This document shows, piece after piece, positions 24,564-31,522 of a DNA stretch of 64,000 bases (positions are counted from its first letter, which is position 1; each line of letters begins with the position of its first letter). The DNA is from Arthrobacter sp. ZGTC412 (GTDB taxonomy: Bacteria; Actinomycetota; Actinomycetes; Actinomycetales; Micrococcaceae): the NCBI RefSeq assembly GCF_002929215.1, contig NZ_PJII01000013.1, forward strand, positions 1 through 64,000. Reading direction: 5' to 3'. A program made the position numbers and the translations under genes. The notes beneath the pieces were generated by a model. It was not told the origin of the DNA. It did no database searches and saw only the letters and a program-made list of their open reading frames with translations.

Positions 24564-25295
24564 ATGGATACTGAATTGCCGCTGGCTGACGAGCTGGCCG
24601 CTGTCTATGCGCGGTTCTCCAACGTGCTCCTGACCGAGGAGACGGTCGCCAATGCCCTGAAGCTCATCACGGAAGCCGCGGTACTGGCAGTGGATGACGC
24701 CGCCGGAGCGGGCGTATCCCTCATGGATACCAATGGCAGCCGCAACAGCGCAGCTTCCACGAGCCTGATTGTGGCGCAGGCCGACACCCTCCAGTACGAA
24801 CTTGGCCAAGGTCCCTGCCTGAGCGCGTGGGCCTCCGGACACCCGGTGGATATTGCAGACGTGCGAACGGACCTCCGCTGGCCTGAATGGGGCCTGGCGG
24901 CGAACGACTTGGGCCTGCGGTCCTGCATCAGCGTGCCTCTTCTTTCCGGGGACTTGGCTTTCGGTGCCATCAAGATCTACTGGGCAAATCCCAAGGCGGC
25001 GTCACACAGACTGATCCGGCTGCTGGAACTGTTTGCAGCCCAGGCCTCGATCTTCCTGGTTAACATACAAGCCCGCGAACGGGCCCGGATGTTGAGCGAG
25101 CAGCTCAAGTCCACCCTGACGCAACGCGATATCATCAGCACCGCCAAGGGCATCGTCATGGCCAGCCGTGGCATGGGCAACCACGACGCGATGCTCCACC
25201 TGATGGCCAGAGCCCTCCACGAGAACCGTCCGCTGCAGGAAGTGGCAGAAGAAACCATCGAGTCCACACCGGGACCCGATCATGACCGGGGGTGA
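24564..25295 (+). CDS. GAF-ANTAR regulator
   Basis: This 243-residue protein has an N-terminal GAF domain (about 20-165, with QYELGQGPCLSAWASGHPVDIADVRTDLRW and SCISVPLLSGDLAFGAIKIY) and a C-terminal ANTAR domain (about 180-235, LTQRDIISTAKGIVMASRGMGNHDAMLHLMARALHENRPLQEVA). ANTAR domains bind paired hexaloop RNA hairpins and prevent transcription termination. The GAF domain would bind the signal. A 98-residue protein follows 3 bases downstream and another GAF-ANTAR gene after that. No matching RNA target was found next to it. Confidence 0.92.
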   Translation: MDTELPLADELAAVYARFSNVLLTEETVANALKLITEAAVLAVDDAAGAGVSLMDTNGSRNSAASTSLIVAQADTLQYELGQGPCLSAWASGHPVDIADVRTDLRWPEWGLAANDLGLRSCISVPLLSGDLAFGAIKIYWANPKAASHRLIRLLELFAAQASIFLVNIQARERARMLSEQLKSTLTQRDIISTAKGIVMASRGMGNHDAMLHLMARALHENRPLQEVAEETIESTPGPDHDRG

Positions 25296-25298
25296 ACT

Positions 25299-25595
25299 AT
25301 GGCGGTCCCTGGGGACGAGGACGAACAGCGCCAAGGCTTCCGGTTAGCATTCGAGGCTGCACCACTGACTCTTGAGCAGATCTGGATTAGATACTTTGGA
25401 ATTGGAGGGAAGGTCGGGCTGACCGAGGTCCAGGCCTACGTTTATGGTGCCCTCAGCCTCCCTCCCATTGAACGCGATATCCTGGCGCACGCGCTGAACG
25501 AGTCCCTCAATGCCCTCGGGGTCAACGGGCGGCATGCCACCTACAGCCAGGCCATCCATCCCAGGGCAGACGAGGGCGAGCGGGACCTGTACTGA
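25299..25595 (+). CDS. Hypothetical protein between two ANTAR genes
   Basis: The 98-residue protein starts at ATG 25299 with GGGGGTGA immediately upstream, 3 bases after the preceding stop, so it is cotranscribed. The middle WIRYFGIGGKVGLTEVQAYVYGALSLPPIERDILAHALNESL looks like a compact helical domain; ends are polar. No known domain is recognised. Its constant placement beside GAF-ANTAR genes, if confirmed, would suggest a shared regulatory task. Confidence 0.75.
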   Translation: MAVPGDEDEQRQGFRLAFEAAPLTLEQIWIRYFGIGGKVGLTEVQAYVYGALSLPPIERDILAHALNESLNALGVNGRHATYSQAIHPRADEGERDLY

Positions 25596-25644
25596 CTGCA
25601 GGTATCTCCACTGCTCCTGTCGTTCTCCTCGCCATGCTTCTAGC

Positions 25645-26391
25645 ATGGAGATTGTGGGCACAGACAGGCACAACGAGGACTTCCAGCAACTCCACCAGCT
25701 CATCGCCGAGAGCGAGGATGTCAAAGGCTTCCTCGACGGAATGATCGGGAATGCTGCTTCAACCCTTAGCAGGACCACCGGTGCACCCATTGCCTGTGCT
25801 ATAACCCTGCGCCGGCACAAACGGACAGTTACGGTCGCCGGCAGCAGCGAGACAGCGGTGGTTTTGGACCGCATCGAACAGGACCTCGGACACGGGCCCT
25901 GCCTGGACGCCATCCGCACCTACACAACAGTGCTGCTGGCCGACACCGGGACCGACCAGCGATGGCCCCTGTACTCACGGGGCCTGAATGCCGCAGGCTA
26001 CAAAAGTGTTTTGGGCGTTCCCGTGGACCTGGGCGAAACGGCAACCGCGTCCCTGAACTTCTTTGCCCCCGTCACCGGACTGTTCACGGAGGAAGCCATC
26101 AGCGAGGCCACGGTCTTTACGCACACTGCGGGACAGGCACTGCGGCTGACCCTGCGCATCATCACCGCCGAACTGCTTGCAGATGACCTCAAAGCCGCAA
26201 TGGAGAGCAGAACGTCCATCGACCTTGCCTGCGGCATGATCATGACGCAAAACCGCTGTTCCCAGGAAGAGGCCTACCATTTCCTCCTCCGGGCATCCAA
26301 CAACCGCAATCTGAAAGTCCATTCGGTTGCCCTGGAAATCATCCGGCGGCTATCGGGCACCAAACAAACGGTCACCCACTTCGAGGACTAG
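25645..26391 (+). CDS. GAF-ANTAR regulator
   Basis: From ATG 25645 the product has 248 residues: a GAF domain (about 15-175, with LDRIEQDLGHGPCLDAIRTYTTVLLADTGTDQRW and YKSVLGVPVDLGETATASLNFFAP) and a C-terminal ANTAR domain (about 185-240, MESRTSIDLACGMIMTQNRCSQEEAYHFLLRASNNRNLKVHSVALEI). The frame is open upstream to 25510 but overlaps the previous gene and is Arg/Cys-rich there. It is 50 bases after the 98-residue gene. It resembles the ANTAR protein at 40378 in its ESRTSID...CGxIMxxNRCS core. Confidence 0.9.
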   Translation: MEIVGTDRHNEDFQQLHQLIAESEDVKGFLDGMIGNAASTLSRTTGAPIACAITLRRHKRTVTVAGSSETAVVLDRIEQDLGHGPCLDAIRTYTTVLLADTGTDQRWPLYSRGLNAAGYKSVLGVPVDLGETATASLNFFAPVTGLFTEEAISEATVFTHTAGQALRLTLRIITAELLADDLKAAMESRTSIDLACGMIMTQNRCSQEEAYHFLLRASNNRNLKVHSVALEIIRRLSGTKQTVTHFED

Positions 26392-26497
26392 CATCGTCCG
26401 CAGCACCCGCCGTTGTCATCCTTTGGACGGACCCCGTCTTACATGCCCGCCGATAGACTCGAGAGATCATTTGCAGGCACATGTTTGGGGAACAGCC

Positions 26498-27433
26498 TTG
26501 AGCGAAGCACTCGTCCATATCAACGGTTTCCGGATGGACTTTGGGGACACAACAGTCATCCGGGATCTGTCCTTCGACGTCCACAGGGGTGAGACCTTCG
26601 GGTTCCTGGGCAGCAACGGCTCCGGGAAGACCACCACCATCCGGGCGCTGCTGGGGATCTACCAGCCCACAGCCGGGACACTTCACATCGACGGGAAGCC
26701 GTTCCGCCCCGAAGACGGCGGACGCCTGGGGTACCTGCCCGAGGAGCGCGGCCTGTACAAGAAGGAAAAGGTCATCGACGTGATGACGTATTTCGGCCGG
26801 CTCAAAGGCCTGGACCGGCACGCCGCCAGGACCTGGTCCCTGGAGTACCTGGAGCGTGTCGCCCTGGCGGATAAGGCCGGCGCCCAACTGGACAAGCTTT
26901 CCGGCGGGCAGCAGCAGAAGGTCCAGCTTGGCGTGACCATCATGAACGAGCCTGAGCTGCTGATCCTGGACGAACCGACAAAGGGTTTTGACCCGGTCAA
27001 CCGGCGCCTGCTGATGGACATCATCGGCGAGCAGAAGACCAAGGGCGCCACCGTTGTGATGGTCACCCACCAGATGGAGGAAGTGGAACGGCTGTGTGAC
27101 CGGGTGATCCTGCTTAAGAACGGCACCGCCGAAGCCTACGGGACCATCGACGACGTCCAGAACCAGTTCGGCGGACGGGTCCTCCGGCTCCGTCACAGCG
27201 GCCCGGTCCCGCCGTCGCCCCGCTACACGGTCACGGTAAGCGAGAGGAACTACTCCGAGCTATCCATCGCCGATGACACGGACGAGGCTGACATCCTCAA
27301 GGAGCTTATCGCCGCCGGTGTCACGGTCCGGTCCTTCACCACCACCAAGATCTCCTTGGAGGAGATCTTCATCAGGATCTACGGCGCCCAAAACCAGGTC
27401 GCGACCAGCAACTTCGAGATGGCAGAGGCATAA
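26498..27433 (+). CDS. ABC exporter ATP-binding protein (NatA-like)
   Basis: From TTG 26498 (GGGGAA upstream) the protein has 311 residues. Walker A is GSNGSGKT (38-45), the signature LSGGQQQ (134-140), Walker B LLILDEPTKGFDP, and the switch His is in MVTHQMEEVERL. The C-terminal 85 residues match the DUF4162 tail of NatA/drug-export ATPases. The downstream permease starts 7 bases after its stop, so they form a two-gene exporter. Substrate is unknown; relatives move sodium or drugs. A longer reading from 26327 overlaps the preceding gene. Confidence 0.92.
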   Translation: MSEALVHINGFRMDFGDTTVIRDLSFDVHRGETFGFLGSNGSGKTTTIRALLGIYQPTAGTLHIDGKPFRPEDGGRLGYLPEERGLYKKEKVIDVMTYFGRLKGLDRHAARTWSLEYLERVALADKAGAQLDKLSGGQQQKVQLGVTIMNEPELLILDEPTKGFDPVNRRLLMDIIGEQKTKGATVVMVTHQMEEVERLCDRVILLKNGTAEAYGTIDDVQNQFGGRVLRLRHSGPVPPSPRYTVTVSERNYSELSIADDTDEADILKELIAAGVTVRSFTTTKISLEEIFIRIYGAQNQVATSNFEMAEA

Positions 27434-27440
27434 GACGGAC

Positions 27441-28694
27441 ATGGCACAGCACAACCTCAGTACCGTCATCAGCTTCGAGTTCTTCCGGACCGTCGGCAAG
27501 AAGCGCTTCTGGATAGGCACCCTGGCCGTGCCGTTCATCATGGCCGTCGTGTTCGGCCTGCTCTACGCGTCCAACACCGCCACCGACAGCGCCGCCGACG
27601 CCCAGAAGAGCGCCGAGTTCAGCATCTCCTATACGGATGCGTCAGGGCTCATCACCCCTGAGCAGGCGGGGGTGTTCGGAGCGACGACGGCGGCCTCCGC
27701 CGAGGAGGGTTTGTCCGCCGTCCGGTCCGGCAGCGTGGATGCCTTCTTCGACTTCCCCGCCGATCCGGCCACGGAAGCCGTAAAGGTGTACGGCGCCGAC
27801 CAGGGCCTTTTCGAGAACAACAAGTACTCCGCCGTTGCGCAGGCCATGCTGACCCGGGCGGTCGACGCCCGCATCGGCTCGGCCGAGCTGTCAACCCTTG
27901 CCGGCACGGAAGCGACCGTTGACCTGAAAACCTACCGCGACGGCGTCGAAGCCGGCGGGTTCATGTCCGCGGTGCCGCCGTTGTTCTTCCTGGTCATTTT
28001 CTATGGCCTGATCATCCTGCTGGGCGGGCAGATGCTGAGTTCCACGCTGGAGGAGAAGGAGAACAGGGTCACCGAAATGATCCTGACCACCCTGAAGCCC
28101 ACCACTCTGATCAGCGGCAAAGTCCTGGCCCTGTTCGCAATCGGGCTCCTGCAGATGGTCATCTTCTCCTCCCCTGTGGTGATCGGGTACCTGTTCTTCC
28201 GCGATCAAATCAACATCCCGGACTTCAACCTTTCCGCACTGGTCTTTGAACCGGTACCGATGATTACCGGTTTCCTTATCCTCGTGGGGGGCTTTGCCCT
28301 TTTCACCAACACGCTGGTGGCGATCGGCGCCATCATGCCCACGGTCAAGGAAGCCGGAAACTACATGGCGGTCATGATCGCCTTGATCTTCGTCCCGTTC
28401 TATGCCGTGTCCCTGATCTTCTCCAATCCCCAGGCCCTCATCGTGCAGGTCTTCACCTACTTTCCGTTCTCCGCCCCGGTCACCGCGCTGCTGCGCAACG
28501 GCTTGGGCTCACTGGGTGCGGTAGAAGCAGCCTTCGTCATCGCCATCCTTTACATCGGCGCGGTGCTGATGTTCTTCCTGGCCGTGCGGCTCTTCCAGTA
28601 CGGCTCCATCTCCTACGCCTCGCGGGTCAACATCAAGACAGCCCTCAGCAGCGGCCGCCGCACGCCGGGAATTGCCGGCACTTCGAAGAGCTGA
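27441..28694 (+). CDS. ABC-2 family exporter permease (NatB-like)
   Basis: This 417-residue membrane protein starts at ATG 27441. It has one N-terminal helix (FWIGTLAVPFIMAVVFGLLYA), a large extracytoplasmic domain of about 150 residues, and five or six C-terminal helices beginning VPPLFFLVIFYGLIILLGGQML, with the conserved SSTLEEKENRVTEMILTTLKPTTLISGK loop of the ABC-2/NatB class. It pairs with the ATPase at 26498. The reading frame is also open upstream into the ATPase gene but that part is Ser/Arg-rich shadow. Confidence 0.92.
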   Translation: MAQHNLSTVISFEFFRTVGKKRFWIGTLAVPFIMAVVFGLLYASNTATDSAADAQKSAEFSISYTDASGLITPEQAGVFGATTAASAEEGLSAVRSGSVDAFFDFPADPATEAVKVYGADQGLFENNKYSAVAQAMLTRAVDARIGSAELSTLAGTEATVDLKTYRDGVEAGGFMSAVPPLFFLVIFYGLIILLGGQMLSSTLEEKENRVTEMILTTLKPTTLISGKVLALFAIGLLQMVIFSSPVVIGYLFFRDQINIPDFNLSALVFEPVPMITGFLILVGGFALFTNTLVAIGAIMPTVKEAGNYMAVMIALIFVPFYAVSLIFSNPQALIVQVFTYFPFSAPVTALLRNGLGSLGAVEAAFVIAILYIGAVLMFFLAVRLFQYGSISYASRVNIKTALSSGRRTPGIAGTSKS

Positions 28695-28777
28695 CGCCAG
28701 GGAAACGGCGTACGCTGGGGAAACGAACATTCCAGAGTCCCGGCTCCTCCAACCGCGGCCTTCGAAGGGTGCAACTG

Positions 28778-28945
28778 ATGAAAGCGTTAGTCATGGTGAT
28801 TGTCGCCGTCGCCGTGCTCCTCCTTGTTGTGGGCTTGGCCGTCAATACGCTGAGCTTCCTCCTGGGGGTGGCTCCCGTGCTGCTGGTCGTGGCAATCGTC
28901 CTCCTGCTCCTGGGCCGTTTCAAGGGACGCCGCATCCCCCGCTGA
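28778..28945 (+). CDS. 55-residue membrane protein
   Basis: A short frame, ATG 28778 to TGA 28943-28945, encodes two hydrophobic helices (VMVIVAVAVLLLVVGLAVN and LLGVAPVLLVVAIVLLLLG) and a basic tail GRFKGRRIPR. GAAGGGTG lies just upstream of the ATG. It follows the exporter permease by 83 bases. Such small two-helix proteins often sit in the membrane beside transporters, but no family is recognised. Confidence 0.7.
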   Translation: MKALVMVIVAVAVLLLVVGLAVNTLSFLLGVAPVLLVVAIVLLLLGRFKGRRIPR

Positions 28946-29088
28946 TAGGGCAAAACGGCAATCCGAGGTTGTGCACGCCGACTGATGGCCAAGTGTATTG
29001 ACGGCTTGGGCGATGCGCGGGACCATCGGATGAAAGCCAGCCCCGGAACTTTTATCTCCTGCGCCGGCGAAGCGAAAGGAAGGCAGGG

Positions 29089-29739
29089 ATGAAGAGCCAA
29101 CCCATGTCGGAGAGTGCGGTGCTTCCTCATGGCGCGGCCGGGCCGTCAATGTCTGCTGCGGCTGAGTTGTTCAAGGCCATTGCCCATCCGGTCAGGGCGC
29201 AGATCCTGGAACTGCTCAGCCGCGGCGATTCCTCAATTCCCGAGCTCTGCGAGGGCACCGGGGTTAAGGCTACGCATCTGTCCCGGCACCTCACCCAAAT
29301 GCGAGGGCAGCACCTGATTCAGTGCTTGCGTTCGGACGGCCGGCTTGTCTATCGGCTGGAACACCCGGAAGCCGCAGATTTGTTAGCCGTTGCCCGCTCC
29401 CTGCTGCAAGCCAGGGCGGTTGCGTCCGTGGCCAGCGTCGGCCGAGCGAGCGCCTCCTCCTGGTCGACCCCGCAGCTCAGGTCCGGGGCTGCTCCCGCCT
29501 CCCGGCCGGACGTCCCGTCCCAGGCAGCCTTTTCGGACGAGCAGGTCTCGGCTTTGGAGGCCACCTTGGCATCGCGTTCCTTGATAGAGGACGCATGTGA
29601 AGCGATAGCTGCGCGAAGCGGCTGCAGCAGGGACACAGCTGCCTGGCAATTGATCATGACTGCAAATGAGCGTCACCTGACACTTCGTGAGGCTGCGGAC
29701 GCGGAACTGCGCAGGCCTCAGGAACGGCGCCGAGCCTGA
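29089..29739 (+). CDS. ArsR-type HTH fused to an ANTAR-like domain
   Basis: The 216-residue protein has an ArsR-family winged helix (about 22-105: LFKAIAHPVRAQILELLSRGDSSIPELCEGTGVKATHLSRHLTQM), a Ser/Ala-rich linker (110-150), and a C-terminal segment (about 155-207) reading ASRSLIEDACEAIAARSGCS then TAAWQLIMTANERHLTLREAA. The spacing matches ANTAR domains (RxxIxxA ... RxGCSxDxAxxxL ... LRxxA). No metal-binding Cys pair of the classical ArsR type is seen. AAGGAAGGCAGGG precedes the ATG. A DNA-binding plus RNA-binding fusion is unusual and the ANTAR assignment is by eye. Confidence 0.78.
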   Translation: MKSQPMSESAVLPHGAAGPSMSAAAELFKAIAHPVRAQILELLSRGDSSIPELCEGTGVKATHLSRHLTQMRGQHLIQCLRSDGRLVYRLEHPEAADLLAVARSLLQARAVASVASVGRASASSWSTPQLRSGAAPASRPDVPSQAAFSDEQVSALEATLASRSLIEDACEAIAARSGCSRDTAAWQLIMTANERHLTLREAADAELRRPQERRRA

Positions 29740-29852
29740 CTCTGCCTGTCACCCCGGCCCCTGCCCGGCCGCTCTGAAGAGGCGTCTTATTCCGGCAGTC
29801 CCTTGACCTCTCCGGGTGCGGAGGACCACACTCGAAGTAGGGATTGACGAAT

Positions 29853-29981
29853 ATGTCTATCGGTCAATTCCCGTTCTTCTCATCGCTTTCAAACTTCTTC
29901 TCGGCGGCACGCACAGGCGGAGAAGAAGCCGTACCAGGAGCCAAGGTTTCCTTGGCATGGGGGCTCGTGGTGCGGAAATAG
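29853..29981 (+). CDS. Possible 42-residue leader-like peptide
   Basis: ATG 29853 to TAG 29979-29981 encodes MSIGQFPFFSSLSNFFSAAR and then ends VSLAWGLVVRK. AGGGA lies about 9 bases upstream. The stop codon falls 3 bases before a perfect hairpin, so translation of this frame could influence the hairpin. No homolog is recognised. Confidence 0.4.
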   Translation: MSIGQFPFFSSLSNFFSAARTGGEEAVPGAKVSLAWGLVVRK

Positions 29982-29983
29982 GT

Positions 29984-30011
29984 GCGGAGGGGACAGCGTG
30001 GTCCCCTCCGC
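29984..30011 (+). promoter_or_regulatory. Perfect 11-bp hairpin with hexaloop AGCGTG
   Basis: GCGGAGGGGAC (29984-29994) and GTCCCCTCCGC (30001-30011) enclose the 6-base loop AGCGTG. ANTAR target hairpins have 6-base loops with A at position 1 and G at position 4, as here. The second hairpin of a canonical target is not seen and no T-run follows. Confidence 0.55.
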
Positions 30012-30039
30012 CTCTAACCATATTTCGAAGGAGCATGTC

Positions 30040-30267
30040 GTGGTCATTGACAACCTGTGGGACCGGCTGGAACCCGAGACTCGGCAATGGTTCGTCAATA
30101 ATCCGGGGTGCATCATCCTTCCCCGGTCCGTCGGGGCAGCGATAAGCAAGGCGACCGGGGTCCTCCTCGAACAGGACCGGCACGGTGAGACTATCGTCTC
30201 CCCCACTGACCGCGATTTCCTCCGCGCCACGTTGCAAGGGCACCGAGCCCACTCAGGGCCGCGGTGA
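30040..30267 (+). CDS. Small hypothetical protein
   Basis: From GTG 30040, with GGAGC 6 bases upstream, the protein has 75 residues: VVIDNLWDRLEPETRQWFVNN, then GCIILPRSVGAAISKATG, ending HRAHSGPR. The text looks like genuine coding (one compact alpha/beta domain) but no family is recognised. It is convergent with the gene at 30319. Confidence 0.65.
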   Translation: MVIDNLWDRLEPETRQWFVNNPGCIILPRSVGAAISKATGVLLEQDRHGETIVSPTDRDFLRATLQGHRAHSGPR

Positions 30268-30318
30268 ATCCCGTAGGCCACTGATCACGGCAATCCTCGT
30301 CCCGCAACAGATCGCTTG

Positions 30319-31086
30319 TTAGTAAGCCGGGACCAAGCCCGTGACCAGTGTGCCGAGGCGGGCAGCTGCCGCCAGCTCCAGGCCAGTTTCCGCGAACGTC
30401 AGGTTGTCGCCGCTGATGACCAGGACACGCCCTGCGCCGGCGGCCTGCAGCCAGGCGGCATCATTGGGGTTCCCTCTGTCCAGCTGCTGGGAACACATCA
30501 AGAGTCCGTCAACGTGCAGCTGGACAGCTCCGCCGCCGGCCACGGTGCAGATGCAAGTGTTCCCGGCCGGAAGTGCCCGCTCCAGGATGTCGCTGTAGCG
30601 GGCACTGGTAGACATCTGGAATCCGTGATTCAGCAGGAGCGAGACCAGCGCGGATGTCATCTCCCCGCCCGCTTCCCCAATAACAACGTTAGGTACCAGG
30701 GTGTAGGCCAGCACAGGAATGGCCGCCGTCCCCCACCCTTCTCCGCCAACGACCAACCGCGCACCCACGGAGATCACGCCTTCCACCAGTCCAATTGCTT
30801 CACGCATACTCAGCCCGGGTTCCTGACACTGCAGATGACAGACGACAGGATCGAAAGTCAGCGACGATACGCCGTCCGAATCGGATCCTTCGGTGATGAA
30901 GACCATCAGGGACAAGGCCGCTCCGGGGCCGAGAGGTAGCCGGCAGGCTGCGCAGCGGCTGGCAGTGGCTTTGACCGTCTCGACGTATTGGGCTGTGTCC
31001 CTGCCCTTGAAGGCTTCGAGTCGTTCGTCCCAAGCGACGTTGCTGGTGATGGGCATTTCCGAAATCCAATCCGTGATGCGTTCCAT
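30319..31086 (-). CDS. Hypothetical protein with Cys pairs
   Basis: The 255-residue soluble protein contains CAAC (about 46-49) and CHLQC (about 83-87), which together could bind a metal such as zinc, and a C-terminal half rich in hydrophobic beta-like segments (GRVLVISGDNLTF). There is no signal peptide. ATG 31086 lacks a clear ribosome site; ATG 31056, with GGAA nearby, is an alternative. It is not recognised as a known enzyme. A strong hairpin (31138-31180) lies 52 bases upstream. Confidence 0.65.
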   Translation of the reverse strand: MERITDWISEMPITSNVAWDERLEAFKGRDTAQYVETVKATASRCAACRLPLGPGAALSLMVFITEGSDSDGVSSLTFDPVVCHLQCQEPGLSMREAIGLVEGVISVGARLVVGGEGWGTAAIPVLAYTLVPNVVIGEAGGEMTSALVSLLLNHGFQMSTSARYSDILERALPAGNTCICTVAGGGAVQLHVDGLLMCSQQLDRGNPNDAAWLQAAGAGRVLVISGDNLTFAETGLELAAAARLGTLVTGLVPAY

Positions 31087-31137
31087 CGACGCGCGGCACG
31101 AGTGGGCTGTTCACGTCTTGGAGCGGGAGACCTGGTA

Positions 31138-31180
31138 GCCGGGCTTGGCATCGCATCTGGGGTGCGACGCCAAGCCCGGC
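31138..31180 (-). terminator. Hairpin upstream of the hypothetical gene
   Basis: GCCGGGCTTGGC (31138-31149) and GCCAAGCCCGGC (31169-31180) are perfect 12-bp complements, with a further inner stem. It lies between two minus-strand genes and may be a terminator or a leader structure. Confidence 0.6.
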
Positions 31181-31446
31181 GCTGACCGGAATGAGTTATG
31201 GGGGCCTAACTCCCCAGCCAGCTAGTGACAGATTGACGCCTCAGCCTTGCGGAAATCCTATGGAGCTATGGCGCGAGGCCCACAAGGAAATCCCTAGCTG
31301 CCCTGATGAGATGTACCTTCCTTCCTCCATACGGAGGGCCCATCCGTCCCGTTGGACGCCTACCAGGCCGCCCAATCGATACTCCACGGCCGTCGTGGAG
31401 GACACGGCCTCAGGATCCGTTCGTGGCACAAACAGGGTCCACAGGG

Positions 31447-31479
31447 AAGGCCTCCCACGCCGCGGGCGTGGGAGGCCTT
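31447..31479 (-). terminator. Terminator after the 1064-residue secreted protein gene
   Basis: AAGGCCTCCCACGCC (31447-31461) and GGCGTGGGAGGCCTT (31465-31479) form a perfect 15-bp stem with a 3-base loop, extendable to about 17 bp. On the minus strand it is 44 bases beyond the stop codon. Confidence 0.85.
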
Positions 31480-31522
31480 CCTGTGTGTGTTGGAGCAGGA
31501 TCGCTCCGTAGTGGGGAAGGGG

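Larger units (their letters stand above)
29740..30039 (+). other. Leader region between the ArsR-ANTAR gene and a small gene
   Basis: Three hundred bases holding a possible 42-residue gene (29853-29981) and a perfect hairpin (29984-30011) before the gene at 30040. This small-gene, hairpin, gene layout resembles an attenuator. Confidence 0.45.
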
